NCBI RefSeq assembly: GCF_016907535.1
Contig: NZ_JAFBCF010000001.1
Coordinates: 3,224,001 to 3,288,000 of the forward strand
Source: Microlunatus panaciterrae
Lineage (GTDB): Bacteria; Actinomycetota; Actinomycetes; Propionibacteriales; Propionibacteriaceae
DNA: 64,000 nucleotides
Direction: 5' to 3'
The notes beneath the pieces were generated by a model, which saw only the letters and a list, made by a program, of their open reading frames with translations, was not told where the DNA came from and ran no database searches. Below are positions 52,586 through 61,286 of this stretch, one piece after another. Within the stretch, counting starts at the first letter, position 1, and every line of letters begins with the position of its first letter. The position numbers and the translations under genes are program-made.

Positions 52586-54713
52586 CCTCGACCGGCCCGC
52601 TGGACAGGGTCCCCTCGGAGATCAACAGCCCGGCAGCACCACCGGTGAGACTGTGATCTCTGACCGACCCGATCGGGACTCCGTCCACCGTGCCGCTGAT
52701 CCGGTCGCCGGTGACCTGGAGCTTCAGCCGGTGACGCGAGCCGGGGTGAGGCAGCGGCACCTCGGCGAGCACCTCGAGCCCGTCGCATTCCTTGATCAGC
52801 CTCGCGCGGTCGCCGGCGATCACCGCCGCGTAGTAGCGGCGCAGGCCGCCGACCCGGGCAGCCACGCCGGCACTCAGCGCCAGTAGGACGTCGAGGTCGG
52901 CGGACACCTCATAGTCGGTCCAGGTCTCGTCGCCCTGGGCGATCAGCCCGGTGCCGCGGTTCTGTGCCAGCTTGTAGTCCTCCGGCCAGTGCCCGGCCCA
53001 GTCGTCGACACCATCCACCCAGGCGCGCCGCCACAGTGTGCTGTCGAAGGCCGGCCGGCCCAGGGTCAGTGTCGGCGCACCGTCCCAGTGGACCCGGTCG
53101 ACCAGCAGCGCATCGCCCGGCTCTCCGGTGAGGGCGAAACCGAACCGCAGCACGGGAGCTCCGCCGACGTCGGGGATGACCCAGCCACCGGTGTGGTCGG
53201 CGCCGGCGCTGAGGGTGCAGGGGTCACCGAACCTCCGCTGCACACGGTCGCCTGCGCCGTAGTAGTCGATCAGCGGTCGGACGGTCACGTCGGCCCGGTT
53301 GGCCGCGGGCGCGGCCAGGGTGAACTCGACCCGCTGGCTCGGGTAGAGCGTGGGGGAGCCGATCAGCTGATAGCCCGGCATCTCGACCGCCTCCGGCGGG
53401 ATGAACGTCGGGGTCGCCACGAACGCCTCCCGGCTGTCCTCTCGCAGCGTCAGCTCCAGCCGTCCGGCGTCGTTGCTGATCACCAGCGGGCGTACGGGTT
53501 GCTCGGGGTCGTCAGGCGTGGCGCCGAGTGACTGGAAGCCCTGAACCGAACCGGGCAGGCTGAAGTGGAACCGGGCGCCCTGCTTGGGTCGCGTCGGTGC
53601 CCTTCCGTGCAGGATCTCGCCGGCGTTGGCGATCCGCACCGCAACAGTGGCTGCGTCGGAGATCGCTCGGCCGCCCTCGGCGCACGGGAGGTAGAGCCGA
53701 TCCGCCAGCGGGCCGCGCCAGTCCGTGCCGGTGGCATCGTCGATGCCCCGCAGACCGTTCTTGATGCCCATGATCGCGCCGACGCTGCCGGAGTTGCAGT
53801 CGGTGTCCCAACCGCTGCTGTTGATGATCATCATCGTCCGGCTGAAGTCGTCGTCGCCGTGCAGCAGGGCGGCGATGATCAGCGCGTGGTTCGGCACCAT
53901 GTGACAGACGCCGGGGAAGAGGTGGTAGCCGTAGTGCTGCTCGATGAGCGCGCGGGTGGCGTACCAGTCGGAGCTGTCACGGTGCCACTGTCGTACGTCG
54001 GCGATTGCCCTGGCCAGGGTGCAGTCGGCCGGGATGAGGCCGACGGCGGTGTCGAGGAGCGTCTCCAGGTCGGGCTCAATGAACGCCTGCGCCTCGATTG
54101 CGGCGATCACCTGGGCGCCGTGGATCCCGTCACCGTCGTGGCTGACGGAGGCGGCCCGGCGGGCGAGCTCGGCGGCCCGTTCCGGGTCGCCTGGGGACAG
54201 CATCGCCCAGCCGTCGATGAAGATCTGGCCACCGATCTGCTCCGCGACGGCCCGGCCGTTGCATGCCACCGAGCCACTTGCCGGGGCGGGGATGCCGGAC
54301 TTCAGCCGGAGGTAGGCCGTGTGCTCGGTCGAGGTGCCCAGGCCGCCCCACCACAAGATGGTGCGGTTCTCGATCAGGTAGTTGAGCCAGGACTCGCCGA
54401 TCTGGGCCGGCGTCAGCCCCGGGTCGAAGCCGCGGTCCTCCAGGGCCCGGATGAAGGTGAACGTGCCGGTGATGTCGTCGTCGGTGACGATGAGTGGCTG
54501 CCCGAGTCGATCATGGACATAGTCGGTGATCTCGCCCAGCTCGGCGATGATCCGTTGGTGCGTCCAGCCCTCGAACGGCCGACCCAGGTAGACGCCGATG
54601 ATCTTGCCGAGCACGCCCGCGTAGACCCGGGTCAGGTAGTCGTCGGGCAACGACGGCTGGTCGAGCAGGGTGACGCTTCGACTGCTGGTCATGGTGGACG
54701 TCTTCCGGGTCAT
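52572..54713 (-). CDS. ADP-ribosylglycohydrolase family protein with C-terminal beta domain
   Basis: A 713-residue protein. The N-terminal ~370 residues match the ADP-ribosylglycohydrolase fold: YAGVLGKIIGVYLGRPFEGW, the first metal motif VTDDDITGTFTF, AEQIGGQIFIDGWAM and SSGWDTDCNSGSVGAIMG, the second metal motif. About 340 residues follow that look beta-rich (ending GDRISGTVDGVPIGSV and GGAAGLLISEGTL), like a laminin-G/concanavalin carbohydrate-binding domain. Similar fusions occur in sugar-utilisation loci; the substrate may be an N- or O-glycoside and not ADP-ribosyl-protein. The start overlaps the ABM stop (ATGA); an ATG seven codons downstream is possible. Confidence 0.85.
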   Translation of the reverse strand: MTRKTSTMTSSRSVTLLDQPSLPDDYLTRVYAGVLGKIIGVYLGRPFEGWTHQRIIAELGEITDYVHDRLGQPLIVTDDDITGTFTFIRALEDRGFDPGLTPAQIGESWLNYLIENRTILWWGGLGTSTEHTAYLRLKSGIPAPASGSVACNGRAVAEQIGGQIFIDGWAMLSPGDPERAAELARRAASVSHDGDGIHGAQVIAAIEAQAFIEPDLETLLDTAVGLIPADCTLARAIADVRQWHRDSSDWYATRALIEQHYGYHLFPGVCHMVPNHALIIAALLHGDDDFSRTMMIINSSGWDTDCNSGSVGAIMGIKNGLRGIDDATGTDWRGPLADRLYLPCAEGGRAISDAATVAVRIANAGEILHGRAPTRPKQGARFHFSLPGSVQGFQSLGATPDDPEQPVRPLVISNDAGRLELTLREDSREAFVATPTFIPPEAVEMPGYQLIGSPTLYPSQRVEFTLAAPAANRADVTVRPLIDYYGAGDRVQRRFGDPCTLSAGADHTGGWVIPDVGGAPVLRFGFALTGEPGDALLVDRVHWDGAPTLTLGRPAFDSTLWRRAWVDGVDDWAGHWPEDYKLAQNRGTGLIAQGDETWTDYEVSADLDVLLALSAGVAARVGGLRRYYAAVIAGDRARLIKECDGLEVLAEVPLPHPGSRHRLKLQVTGDRISGTVDGVPIGSVRDHSLTGGAAGLLISEGTLSSGPVEVRSC

Positions 54714-55036
54714 GCCGGGACGGTCATCTCGCCCATCTCGGACCAGTCGTCACCCTCAGTCTCGAAGTTGATGATCTTGGGGGTGGCGACCAGCCGGGTG
54801 GGCAGCTGCTGCATGGCCTTCTTGAAGTGCTCGGACTGCACGTGCTCGGCGCCGGCCTCACCGTCGCGGAACGCCTCCACCAGGACGTACTCGCAGCTGT
54901 CGTCGACGCTGCGGGACCAGTCGAACCAGAGATTTCCCGGCTCGTTGCGAGTGGCCTGGGTGAACTCCGAGGTGAAGTCCACCCAGCTGTCGGCGTACTC
55001 CGGCTGAACCTGGAACTTGACGCAGATGAAGATCAT
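54710..55036 (-). CDS. Antibiotic biosynthesis monooxygenase (ABM) family protein
   Basis: A 108-residue ferredoxin-like protein: MIFICVKFQVQPEYADSW, then RNEPGNLWFDWSRSVDD and YVLVEAFRDGEAGAEHVQSEHFKKAM, matching the ABM/YgiN family. YgiN-type members are quinol monooxygenases or act on quinone-like compounds. GAGGAG precedes the ATG; the frame extends 12 codons upstream. The gene is coupled to the ADP-ribosylglycohydrolase gene by an ATGA overlap. Confidence 0.88.
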   Translation of the reverse strand: MIFICVKFQVQPEYADSWVDFTSEFTQATRNEPGNLWFDWSRSVDDSCEYVLVEAFRDGEAGAEHVQSEHFKKAMQQLPTRLVATPKIINFETEGDDWSEMGEMTVPA

Positions 55037-55100
55037 CCGAACTCCTCGGTCTCGGTGCTGTGTGCTGCCCACACTCTAGGGCCAGCACCGATCGACCGGG

Positions 55101-55607
55101 CTAGTGCAGCTGACCCCTGATGGCACCGGACGGGAAGTCCTTGTTGTGGATGTTGACGTAGTAGCTGCGCGGGTCCTTGCGGATCTTCTTCACCAGCGCC
55201 GGGTCGACCTCGGTGCAGCCGCCGACGCGGTTGACCGGTGCACCCAGGCCGCCCGGCACCGAGAGCAGCTGGACGACCACGGGTCCGGCGACACCGGCCT
55301 TGCCCGCATGGATGTGGGCGGCGGTGGGCGCGTCGATCCTCCGCCAGGTCAGGGTGAAGCAGATCTTGTGCTGCCGAAGCTTCACCGTCGCCTTGCCGCG
55401 CCCGTTGGCGTCGCCGGGTCCAGGAACCTCCTTGGCACCGGTCAGGGTGGCGTGCAACGTCTTGTTCGAGTGGCGATGATGGCCACCGTCGGCGTACGCC
55501 GGGACGGTCGCGCCGATGCTGATGGTCGCTATCGCCGCCAGCGCGACACTCCTGCGCCAAACCCCGTTGTGCCGTAGTGCGGCGAACCTGCTCTCGGTAG
55601 TCGTCAT
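55101..55607 (-). CDS. Exported CHRD domain protein
   Basis: A 168-residue protein. Residues 1-40 are a secretion signal (RRSVALAAIATISIGATVPAYA, cleavage after AYA). The rest is a CHRD domain: LHATLTGAKEVPGPGDANGRGKATV, the AAHIHAGKAGVAGPVVVQL histidine segment, and YYVNIHNKDFPSGAIRGQL. Two Cys (in KICFTL and GGCTEV) may form a disulfide. CHRD domains occur in chordin and secreted bacterial proteins; ligand and role are unknown. Confidence 0.92.
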   Translation of the reverse strand: MTTTESRFAALRHNGVWRRSVALAAIATISIGATVPAYADGGHHRHSNKTLHATLTGAKEVPGPGDANGRGKATVKLRQHKICFTLTWRRIDAPTAAHIHAGKAGVAGPVVVQLLSVPGGLGAPVNRVGGCTEVDPALVKKIRKDPRSYYVNIHNKDFPSGAIRGQLH

Positions 55608-55755
55608 TGACTGCTCCCCTCCGGTCGAGACATGGACTTCCTCAGCGTGCGCGCCCGGCCGCGACCTGTCAACGGCCCGGTCAACAGTCGTCGCTCGCCG
55701 ACACCTGGTGGGCGGGGATTGATTCGTTTCAACCCAGCCCGGTAGCGTGTGCCGG

Positions 55756-56844
55756 GTGACTCTCGGTGAGCAGCTGGTGACGTTCGTTGATCGGGCTCGT
55801 GATCAGGCGGCGGAGGTGCTGGCCCGAAGCTGGGTTACCGGGCCTTCCGGCGGTCTCTTCGTCGACCGACCTGGTCAGCCGCCGACCGTGCGGGCCCAGT
55901 GTGACGCCATCGAGATCGCCGACCTGCTGCTCGGCGGCCCACCGCCGCAGTTGTCGGCCGAGCAGCACCGGGACCGGCTGATCGAGTTGCAGGATCCGAA
56001 GACCGGCCTGGTGTCCGCCTTCGACCAGACCGGTGAGCAGCTGCCTCCGGTCACCGACCTGTTCGACGACCAGGCCAACTATCACGTGCTCTGCGTCGGT
56101 TACGCCCTGGACATCCTCGGCAGCAGGTTCGCCGAACCGACCCACATCGTCGCCGACGCCGATGCTGCCGAGCTCATCGACGGACTGGAGCGCCAGCCCT
56201 GGGAGGGTCAGCCGTGGCGGTCCGGCCACTGGGTCGACATGGTCGGGACGGCGTTGCGCTGGAACCTCGCCCGCGGCGTTCCCGGCACCCGTGGGGCGGC
56301 CGAGGCGGTGTTCGGCTGGCTGCTGACCAGGGCCGACCGACGAACCGGGATGTGGGGGACCCCCGGCCCGGACGACGGGCTGCTGCAGGTGGTGAACGGG
56401 TTCTACCGGGCCTCCCGCGGGACCTTCGCCCAGTTCGACCTTCCGCTGCCGTACCCCGAGCGCGTGATCGACACCGTCCTGGAGCACACCCGCAGCCAGC
56501 GCTTCTTCGCCCCGCACCGGCAGAACGCCTGCAACGTCCTGGACGTCGCCCACCCGCTCTGGCTGGCCGGCCGGCAGACGGGCTATCGCAGTGACGAGAT
56601 CACCCAGACCGCGCGCACTCTGCTGGCCGACGCGCTCGGACACTGGACCGACGGTGCCGGCTTCGGTTTCCAGGCTCCGCACCCCTCCACGGCAGCCCTG
56701 GCCGAGACCGAGCCCGGCCTGCAGGGGACCGAGATGTGGTTGGCCATCATCTGGCTGCTGGCCGATCTGGCCGGGCTCTCCGCCGCGGTCGGCTACCGCC
56801 CGCGCGGCGTCCACCGCCCCGAGCCCGCCCTCCGCCTCGCCTGA
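55756..56844 (+). CDS. Alpha/alpha-toroid-like hypothetical protein
   Basis: A 362-residue protein with repeated helical pairs (YHVLCVGYALDILGSRFAEP, GTALRWNLARGVPGTRGAAEAVFGWLL, HPLWLAGRQTGYRSDEITQ), which suggests an alpha/alpha-barrel as in glycoside hydrolases or terpenoid cyclases. Conserved-looking polar stretches are FDDQANYHVLC, RSGHWVDMVGT and GTEMWLAIIWLLAD. I do not recognise a catalytic motif. The start is a GTG three codons into the longer frame; there is no clear ribosome-binding site. Confidence 0.7.
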   Translation: MTLGEQLVTFVDRARDQAAEVLARSWVTGPSGGLFVDRPGQPPTVRAQCDAIEIADLLLGGPPPQLSAEQHRDRLIELQDPKTGLVSAFDQTGEQLPPVTDLFDDQANYHVLCVGYALDILGSRFAEPTHIVADADAAELIDGLERQPWEGQPWRSGHWVDMVGTALRWNLARGVPGTRGAAEAVFGWLLTRADRRTGMWGTPGPDDGLLQVVNGFYRASRGTFAQFDLPLPYPERVIDTVLEHTRSQRFFAPHRQNACNVLDVAHPLWLAGRQTGYRSDEITQTARTLLADALGHWTDGAGFGFQAPHPSTAALAETEPGLQGTEMWLAIIWLLADLAGLSAAVGYRPRGVHRPEPALRLA

Positions 56845-56878
56845 CCTTAGGTGCGCGGGCCTGAGCGCCCCAATACGC

Positions 56879-57010
56879 GGCCTGAGCCTGTCGAAGGCCG
56901 AGAAGGTGACGATGGCCCTTCGACAAGCTCAGGGCACGTGGCGCGATCCGCGGCCTGAGCCTGTCGAAGGCCGAGAACGTGACGATGGCCCTTCGACAAC
57001 GCTCAGGGCA
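56879..57010. repeat. 72-bp tandem duplication of GCCCTTCGACAAGCTCAGGGC-type hairpins
   Basis: Two nearly identical units start at 56879 and 56951. Each has the arms GGCCTGAGCCTGTCGAAGGC and GCCCTTCGACAAGCTCAGGGC (or its one-base variant) around GAGAA(G/C)GTGACGATG. The 72-bp period and near identity suggest a recent tandem copy. It lies just before palindromic element copy D. Confidence 0.8.
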
Positions 57011-57028
57011 CCGGGATGATCGTGGGGA

Positions 57029-57116
57029 TGCAAGAAAACGACCATTCATGGGGCCCGTGCCGGCCGGCCCAGGCGGGGCGGCCCGCTCAGTCGGTGACGA
57101 GTGGTCGATTCCTCCC
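57029..57116. repeat. Dispersed palindromic element, copy D
   Basis: Arms TGCAAGAAAACGACCATTCA and ACGAGTGGTCGATTCCTCCC bound about 88 bp. The 3' end of the convergent methyltransferase gene runs into its right arm (residues RGRNRPLVTD), so the repeat supplies that gene's stop region. Confidence 0.75.
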
Positions 57117-57725
57117 ACGAGGCTTCATCGCGCAGACGGCAGAGTAGACACCGGCCAGCAGGGGAGGCCCGCACAGCCTCGGTTCGAGCCCGCATGCGAC
57201 CAACTCGGCCAGCTCGAGCGGCCGATCCCGCACCAGCGCCAGCAGGTGCGATCTCATCCTCCGCTGCGGCGTGCCGGGCCGGTGGACGGGCTCGAGCAGC
57301 CGGACCTCGGTGCGCGCCACCCGCGCCATCTCCTGCAGGGCGGCACGTCGCGAGTCGCAATCCAGCAGCCCGAGGACCCCGGCGGCGAGCACGACGTCGA
57401 AGGCATCGTCGGCGAACGGCAATGCGGTCACGTCCGCTCGGACCAGCGCCGCCGTGCCCGGGCCACAGCCGGTGCGCCGGGCAGCCCGGGCCAGCATGGC
57501 GGCGTTGCGATCCAGCCCGACATAATCCACCCCGCGGGCCAGCAGCCGCGGCGCCGGGTGCGCCGGTCCGCAGCCCACCTCCAGCACGCGGCCGGAGCCG
57601 AGATCGGCGACCAGGGTGTCCAGCCAGCGGTGCCATCCCACCAGTCCCACCGCGCGGTCGTAGCCGGGCGACACGACCGTCCACCACCGGTCGCTCAGCC
57701 GGTGCCTCCGGCCGGCCGGCGTCAT
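57087..57725 (-). CDS. SAM-dependent methyltransferase coupled to a radical SAM gene
   Basis: A 212-residue methyltransferase: RVLEVGCGPAHPAPRLLARG (motif I), VGLDRNAAMLARAARR, and FDVVLAAGVLGLLD (motif IV). The start overlaps the radical SAM gene's stop (ATGA), so translation is coupled. The last ten residues come from repeat DNA (copy D). The acceptor is unknown; a porphyrin or a tailored product is possible given its partner. Confidence 0.85.
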   Translation of the reverse strand: MTPAGRRHRLSDRWWTVVSPGYDRAVGLVGWHRWLDTLVADLGSGRVLEVGCGPAHPAPRLLARGVDYVGLDRNAAMLARAARRTGCGPGTAALVRADVTALPFADDAFDVVLAAGVLGLLDCDSRRAALQEMARVARTEVRLLEPVHRPGTPQRRMRSHLLALVRDRPLELAELVACGLEPRLCGPPLLAGVYSAVCAMKPRGRNRPLVTD

Positions 57726-59014
57726 CGCTCGAACAGCCGGCGGGCCAACGACCAGGCTCGCCCACTGCGGGCCCGCTCGGGTGTGACCCAGCGGGCCCGA
57801 GTCTCCTCGCACGGCAGTGCCGCGTGCTCGGTGAGCATCTCGGCCCACAACGGTTCGATCAGCTGGTAGGTCACCCAGCGCTCCAGATCGTGGTACGCGT
57901 CGAAGCCGCGCGCGGTGAGCCGGTAGCCGCCCGCAGCGCGACGGAGGAGCCCGGCCAGCACCAGTGGGGCCAGTCCGGCGCGGGCCACCGCCGCCACCAC
58001 CTGGCCGTACGACTGCCTGAGCTGTTCCACGTCCACGCCGCCGGAGTAGGCCTGCCAGAACGCGTCATAGGCGGCGCCGCCCCACCGACCCAGATGCAGC
58101 CAGCGGGCGACCGGCAGCCGGCCGTGCTCAATCGCGTCGGCGTAGCTGCCGACGCCAAAATGGTTGACGTAGAAGTCGCCGCCGGCATAGGAGGTGCTGC
58201 CGGCGCCCATCCCGAGGAAACGGCGCCGGGTGATCGACGTGTACGGCGCCGCGCCCCGCCGGTTGAACGTCCAGACCGAGCGGCGCTCGTAGCCCATCGA
58301 CTCCGCCAGCTCGGTCACCTGAGCGAGTACGGCATGCTCACGGCGGCGGTCGTGTCGGGCCGTGCCGAACGGGGTGAAGCCGAAGCGCATCAGCGGGTAG
58401 GTGGAGACCTGGTCCACCCCGAGAGCGAAGCAGGTGCGGACGTCGTCGATGAAGGCGCCCGGGAACGCGTCCCGATCCTCCCAGGCCACGTCGACGATCA
58501 GGTCCACGTCCACCAGCGCGAACCGGCCGAGAGCGTTCTCCACCGCCGCCCGGCTCGCCGCCGCGTCGTGGGGCCGGCGGAGCTGGTGCAGCACCCCGTC
58601 GTGGAACGACTGCGCGCCGATGCTGACTGCGGTGATGCCCATCTCGGCGAGACGATCCAGCCGCTCGACGGTGCCATGGGTCGGCAGCACCTCCACCGCC
58701 CGCTCCCCGGACACCGGGATCTGTCGGATCACCTCGGCCAGCTCGTCGGGGTAGAGCGTCGGGGTGCCGCCGCCGATGTACAGCGACGTGAACGGGACGC
58801 CGCGCTCGGCCACGTACCAGTCAATCTCCCGGTGCAGTGCCGCGAAGTACCGCTGCGCCAGGTGCTCCTCCGCGCGCACCTTGTTGTAGGGGCAGAAGGG
58901 GCAGATCCGTTCGCAGAACGGCACGTGCACATAGGCCCCCATCGGCCCATCGAAGGAGTCAAGGACGACCGCAGGCCGCAGAGCCGCCACGGTGCTGCTC
59001 TCGGCGACGCTCAC
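57722..59014 (-). CDS. HemN/HemW-like radical SAM enzyme
   Basis: A 430-residue radical SAM protein. The iron-sulfur motif is CERICPFCPYN (C-x3-C-x2-C), preceded by GAYVHVPF as in coproporphyrinogen dehydrogenase relatives; SLYIGGGTPTLYPDEL, VSIGAQSFHDGVLHQLRR and STYPLMRFG follow, with GMGAGSTSYAGGDFYVN near the C-terminus. It is related to HemN, HemW (heme chaperone) and HutW/ChuW (heme degradation). The GTG start follows GAGGAGGA at 7-bp spacing. Coupling with a methyltransferase is closer to heme-derived or modification chemistry than to a plain HemW, but this is an inference. Confidence 0.85.
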   Translation of the reverse strand: MSVAESSTVAALRPAVVLDSFDGPMGAYVHVPFCERICPFCPYNKVRAEEHLAQRYFAALHREIDWYVAERGVPFTSLYIGGGTPTLYPDELAEVIRQIPVSGERAVEVLPTHGTVERLDRLAEMGITAVSIGAQSFHDGVLHQLRRPHDAAASRAAVENALGRFALVDVDLIVDVAWEDRDAFPGAFIDDVRTCFALGVDQVSTYPLMRFGFTPFGTARHDRRREHAVLAQVTELAESMGYERRSVWTFNRRGAAPYTSITRRRFLGMGAGSTSYAGGDFYVNHFGVGSYADAIEHGRLPVARWLHLGRWGGAAYDAFWQAYSGGVDVEQLRQSYGQVVAAVARAGLAPLVLAGLLRRAAGGYRLTARGFDAYHDLERWVTYQLIEPLWAEMLTEHAALPCEETRARWVTPERARSGRAWSLARRLFER

Positions 59015-59154
59015 CGGCACTCCTCCTCGGGACCAGTCAAGCAGCGCCCCGCCGCTGAGCCCAGAGTCCAAGGACCCCCTAGAGGACGGGTGGATCCGGG
59101 TGGTCGATTCCGAGGTGCGGCGTGGCTGGTGTGGATCAGCCCTCGGTGCGGCGC

Positions 59155-60042
59155 CTAGCCCCGGGCAGCCACCCCGAGCTTGTCCGGCACCATCACCCAC
59201 ATGATCCGGTGAATACCTGCGCTGCTGATGCGGAGGGTGAGCAACGCGACCGGCTGGTCGCCCTGACGGATCAGCACCGATGGTCGGCCGTTGGTCTGCA
59301 GCACCGCTACCTCGGTGCCCGGCCAGAACGACGGCGCGAAGGCCACGAGGAACTTCGCCACGCGACTCCGCCCCACCACCGGGATGCGCGCCGCCCGCCG
59401 GACGACGCCGGCGCCGTCGGACAGGCTCACGACGTCCTCGGCGAGCAGCCGCTCCAGCGCCTCGAGGTCGCCCTCCTGTGCGGCCTGCACGAACGCGTCC
59501 AGCAGGCGGCGGTGCTCGGCGGCGGTGACAGGCTCACGGTCGTTGGTGCCGACGTGTCTCCTGGCCCGGCTGACCAGCTGACGGGCGTTCGCCTCGCTCG
59601 TCTCCAGCAGCTCCGCGAGCTGGCCGTACGGATAGTCGAAGGCCTCCCGGAGCACGTAGGCCGCCCGTTCACGCGCCGGTAGCGTCTCGAGCAGCATCAG
59701 CACCGCCGCCTCGAGCGCCTCTGCCCGCTCGGCCCCGAGAGTGGGGTCGGCGCTGGTGTCGACCGGCTCGGGCAGCCACGGACCCACATACCGCTCCCGG
59801 CGGACGCGGGCGGAGTCCGCCGTGTTGATCGCCAGCCGCGTGGTGACCGTGGTCAGGAAGCCCTGTGGGTTGCGTACGACGTCGCGGTCGGTCTGCTGCC
59901 AACGCAGCCAGGCCTCCTGGACGATGTCCTCCGCTTCGGCGACGCTCCCGAGCATCCGGTAAGCGATGCCGAACAGGCGCGGCCGGGCGGTGTCGAAGAT
60001 CTCGAGGGCAGGTCCTAGACCGCCGTCGACGTCCGTCCCCAT
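59155..60042 (-). CDS. ECF41/SigJ-type sigma factor with SnoaL-like C-terminal domain
   Basis: A 295-residue ECF sigma factor. Sigma2 has LFGIAYRMLGSVAEAEDIVQEAWLRWQ, the linker carries WLPEPV (the WLPEP signature of ECF41), and sigma4 has LPARERAAYVLREAFDYPYGQLAELLETSEANARQLVSRAR. A C-terminal SnoaL-like domain ends in VPDKL, the counterpart of the ECF41 NPDKL motif, and SDGAGVV stands where DGGGKV is usual. In ECF41 proteins this domain replaces an anti-sigma factor. The SDR gene just upstream is the usual kind of ECF41 partner (an oxidoreductase/epimerase), and its promoter carries the matching motif. Confidence 0.92.
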   Translation of the reverse strand: MGTDVDGGLGPALEIFDTARPRLFGIAYRMLGSVAEAEDIVQEAWLRWQQTDRDVVRNPQGFLTTVTTRLAINTADSARVRRERYVGPWLPEPVDTSADPTLGAERAEALEAAVLMLLETLPARERAAYVLREAFDYPYGQLAELLETSEANARQLVSRARRHVGTNDREPVTAAEHRRLLDAFVQAAQEGDLEALERLLAEDVVSLSDGAGVVRRAARIPVVGRSRVAKFLVAFAPSFWPGTEVAVLQTNGRPSVLIRQGDQPVALLTLRISSAGIHRIMWVMVPDKLGVAARG

Positions 60043-60221
60043 GGGCTGAGCCTAAGGGGTTGTGAGGCGACCGCTGGGAGGCGTCGTCGCAGTCGTGGTT
60101 CGCGGCACCATGGTCGTCACGCACCAGAGAGGGCTGCGCTGGCCACCAGCAGCTCCGAAGGTGTGGCGACCCGGTGCGGCGCGTCCGGCGACCGGGCCAC
60201 CGACCCGCGGCACGACCAGTC

Positions 60222-60980
60222 TCAGCCCTGGGAGGCCAGCTGCGCCGACACCCAGTCTCGGTACGTCGTGGTAGCCAACTCGGCGTCGGGACCGGGGACC
60301 AGCTCACCGTTGGTGGGCAGGGCTCCGAAATAGCGTGCGTCAGGGTCGGTGACGACCGTCCGTGGGTCGTGGCGCTCCTTCAAGGCCTCCCGGATGAACT
60401 CGTCCATCCGCACCTTCAGCGGCCCACCGATCTCCAGCCGGCCGTTCAGTGGCGTTTCGGCAGCGACCCGACCGAGCGCGGTCGCGACATCCTCGGCGGC
60501 CATCGGCTGGAACCACACGGACGAGAGCCGCACCTCCCCGTCGACGGTGGCCGAGTCGGCGATCCCGGAGACGAACTCGAAGAACTGGGTCGCCTGCACG
60601 ATCGAGTAGGGGAGCCCAGAGTTCTCGATCAACTGCTCCTGGGCAGCCTTGGCGCGGAGGTATCCGCTGTCGGGCAGCCGTTCGGTGCCGACCACCGACA
60701 ATGCCACGTGGTGGGTCACACCGGCGGCCTTCTCCGCGGCAAGAAGGTGGGTGGTGGAGGTGGTGAAGAACGACAGCACGTCGTCGTTTGCGAACGATGG
60801 TGAGTTGGAGACGTCGACGACCACGTCGGCCTCCTTCAATGCAACGTCCAGGCCTTCGCCGGTGAGGGTGTTGACGCCGGTGCTCGGCGCGGCCGGCACT
60901 GCTGTGTGTCCGTCCGCGGTCAACTTCCGGACCAGCTTTGAGCCGATGAGTCCGGTGCCGCCGATGATCACGATCTTCAC
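60222..60980 (-). CDS. NAD(P)-binding SDR (NmrA-like), ECF41 partner
   Basis: A 252-residue atypical SDR: IVIIGGTGLIGSKLVRKL (3-20), VVVDVSNSPSF, HHVALSVVGTERLPDSGYLRAK with a YLRAK catalytic pair, and SIVQATQFFEF. It resembles NAD(P)H-binding, NmrA-type epimerases. ECF41 sigma factors are usually next to carboxymuconolactone decarboxylase, oxidoreductase or epimerase genes (COE), and this gene fits that place. Upstream, TGTCACA and GGTC spaced by 16 bp match the ECF41 promoter. Confidence 0.9.
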   Translation of the reverse strand: MKIVIIGGTGLIGSKLVRKLTADGHTAVPAAPSTGVNTLTGEGLDVALKEADVVVDVSNSPSFANDDVLSFFTTSTTHLLAAEKAAGVTHHVALSVVGTERLPDSGYLRAKAAQEQLIENSGLPYSIVQATQFFEFVSGIADSATVDGEVRLSSVWFQPMAAEDVATALGRVAAETPLNGRLEIGGPLKVRMDEFIREALKERHDPRTVVTDPDARYFGALPTNGELVPGPDAELATTTYRDWVSAQLASQG

Positions 60981-61039
60981 GGTGTGCTCCTTTGAGCGTT
61001 GAGGGGTGTTGAGTGCTGGGGTGTTCCTGCACTACTCAT

Positions 61040-61066
61040 GACCAGACAGGCCGCTGACCTGTGACA
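61040..61066 (-). promoter_or_regulatory. ECF41-type promoter of the SDR gene
   Basis: On the minus strand, TGTCACA (61060-61066) and GGTC (61040-61043) are separated by 16 bp, close to the ECF41 consensus TGTCACA/CGTC. It lies about 60 bp upstream of the SDR start codon. Confidence 0.65.
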
Positions 61067-61120
61067 CGCCCGCCCCCGGTACCGCGAAACGGGTGCGGAG
61101 GGTCGGTGATCAGCTCACCG

Positions 61121-61223
61121 CTCTTCGACAAGCTCAGAGCGCGTAAACACCTCGGCACGCGCGCCCTGAGCCTGGCCTTCGCGCCCTGAGCTTGTCGAAG
61201 GGCCTCCGCGTCCTGAGCCTGAG
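61121..61223. repeat. GCCCTGAGCTTGTCGAAGGGC-type repeat cluster
   Basis: Arms CTTCGACAAGCTCAGAGCGC, CGCCCTGAGCCTGGCCTTCG, CGCCCTGAGCTTGTCGAAGG and CGTCCTGAGCCTGAG occur here. It lies in the gap between the SDR start and the VOC gene end, downstream of the VOC operon. Confidence 0.75.
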
Positions 61224-61286
61224 TCCGCCCTCGCCTTCCTGACTACCGCCGCGTCCTGCAGACTCTCCAGCCGGATCTCGTGGACC

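Noticed and set aside
59106-59121. GTGGTCGATTCCGAGG, resembling one arm of the 90-bp palindromic element
   Set aside because: Only one arm is present and no partner arm is found within 200 bp.
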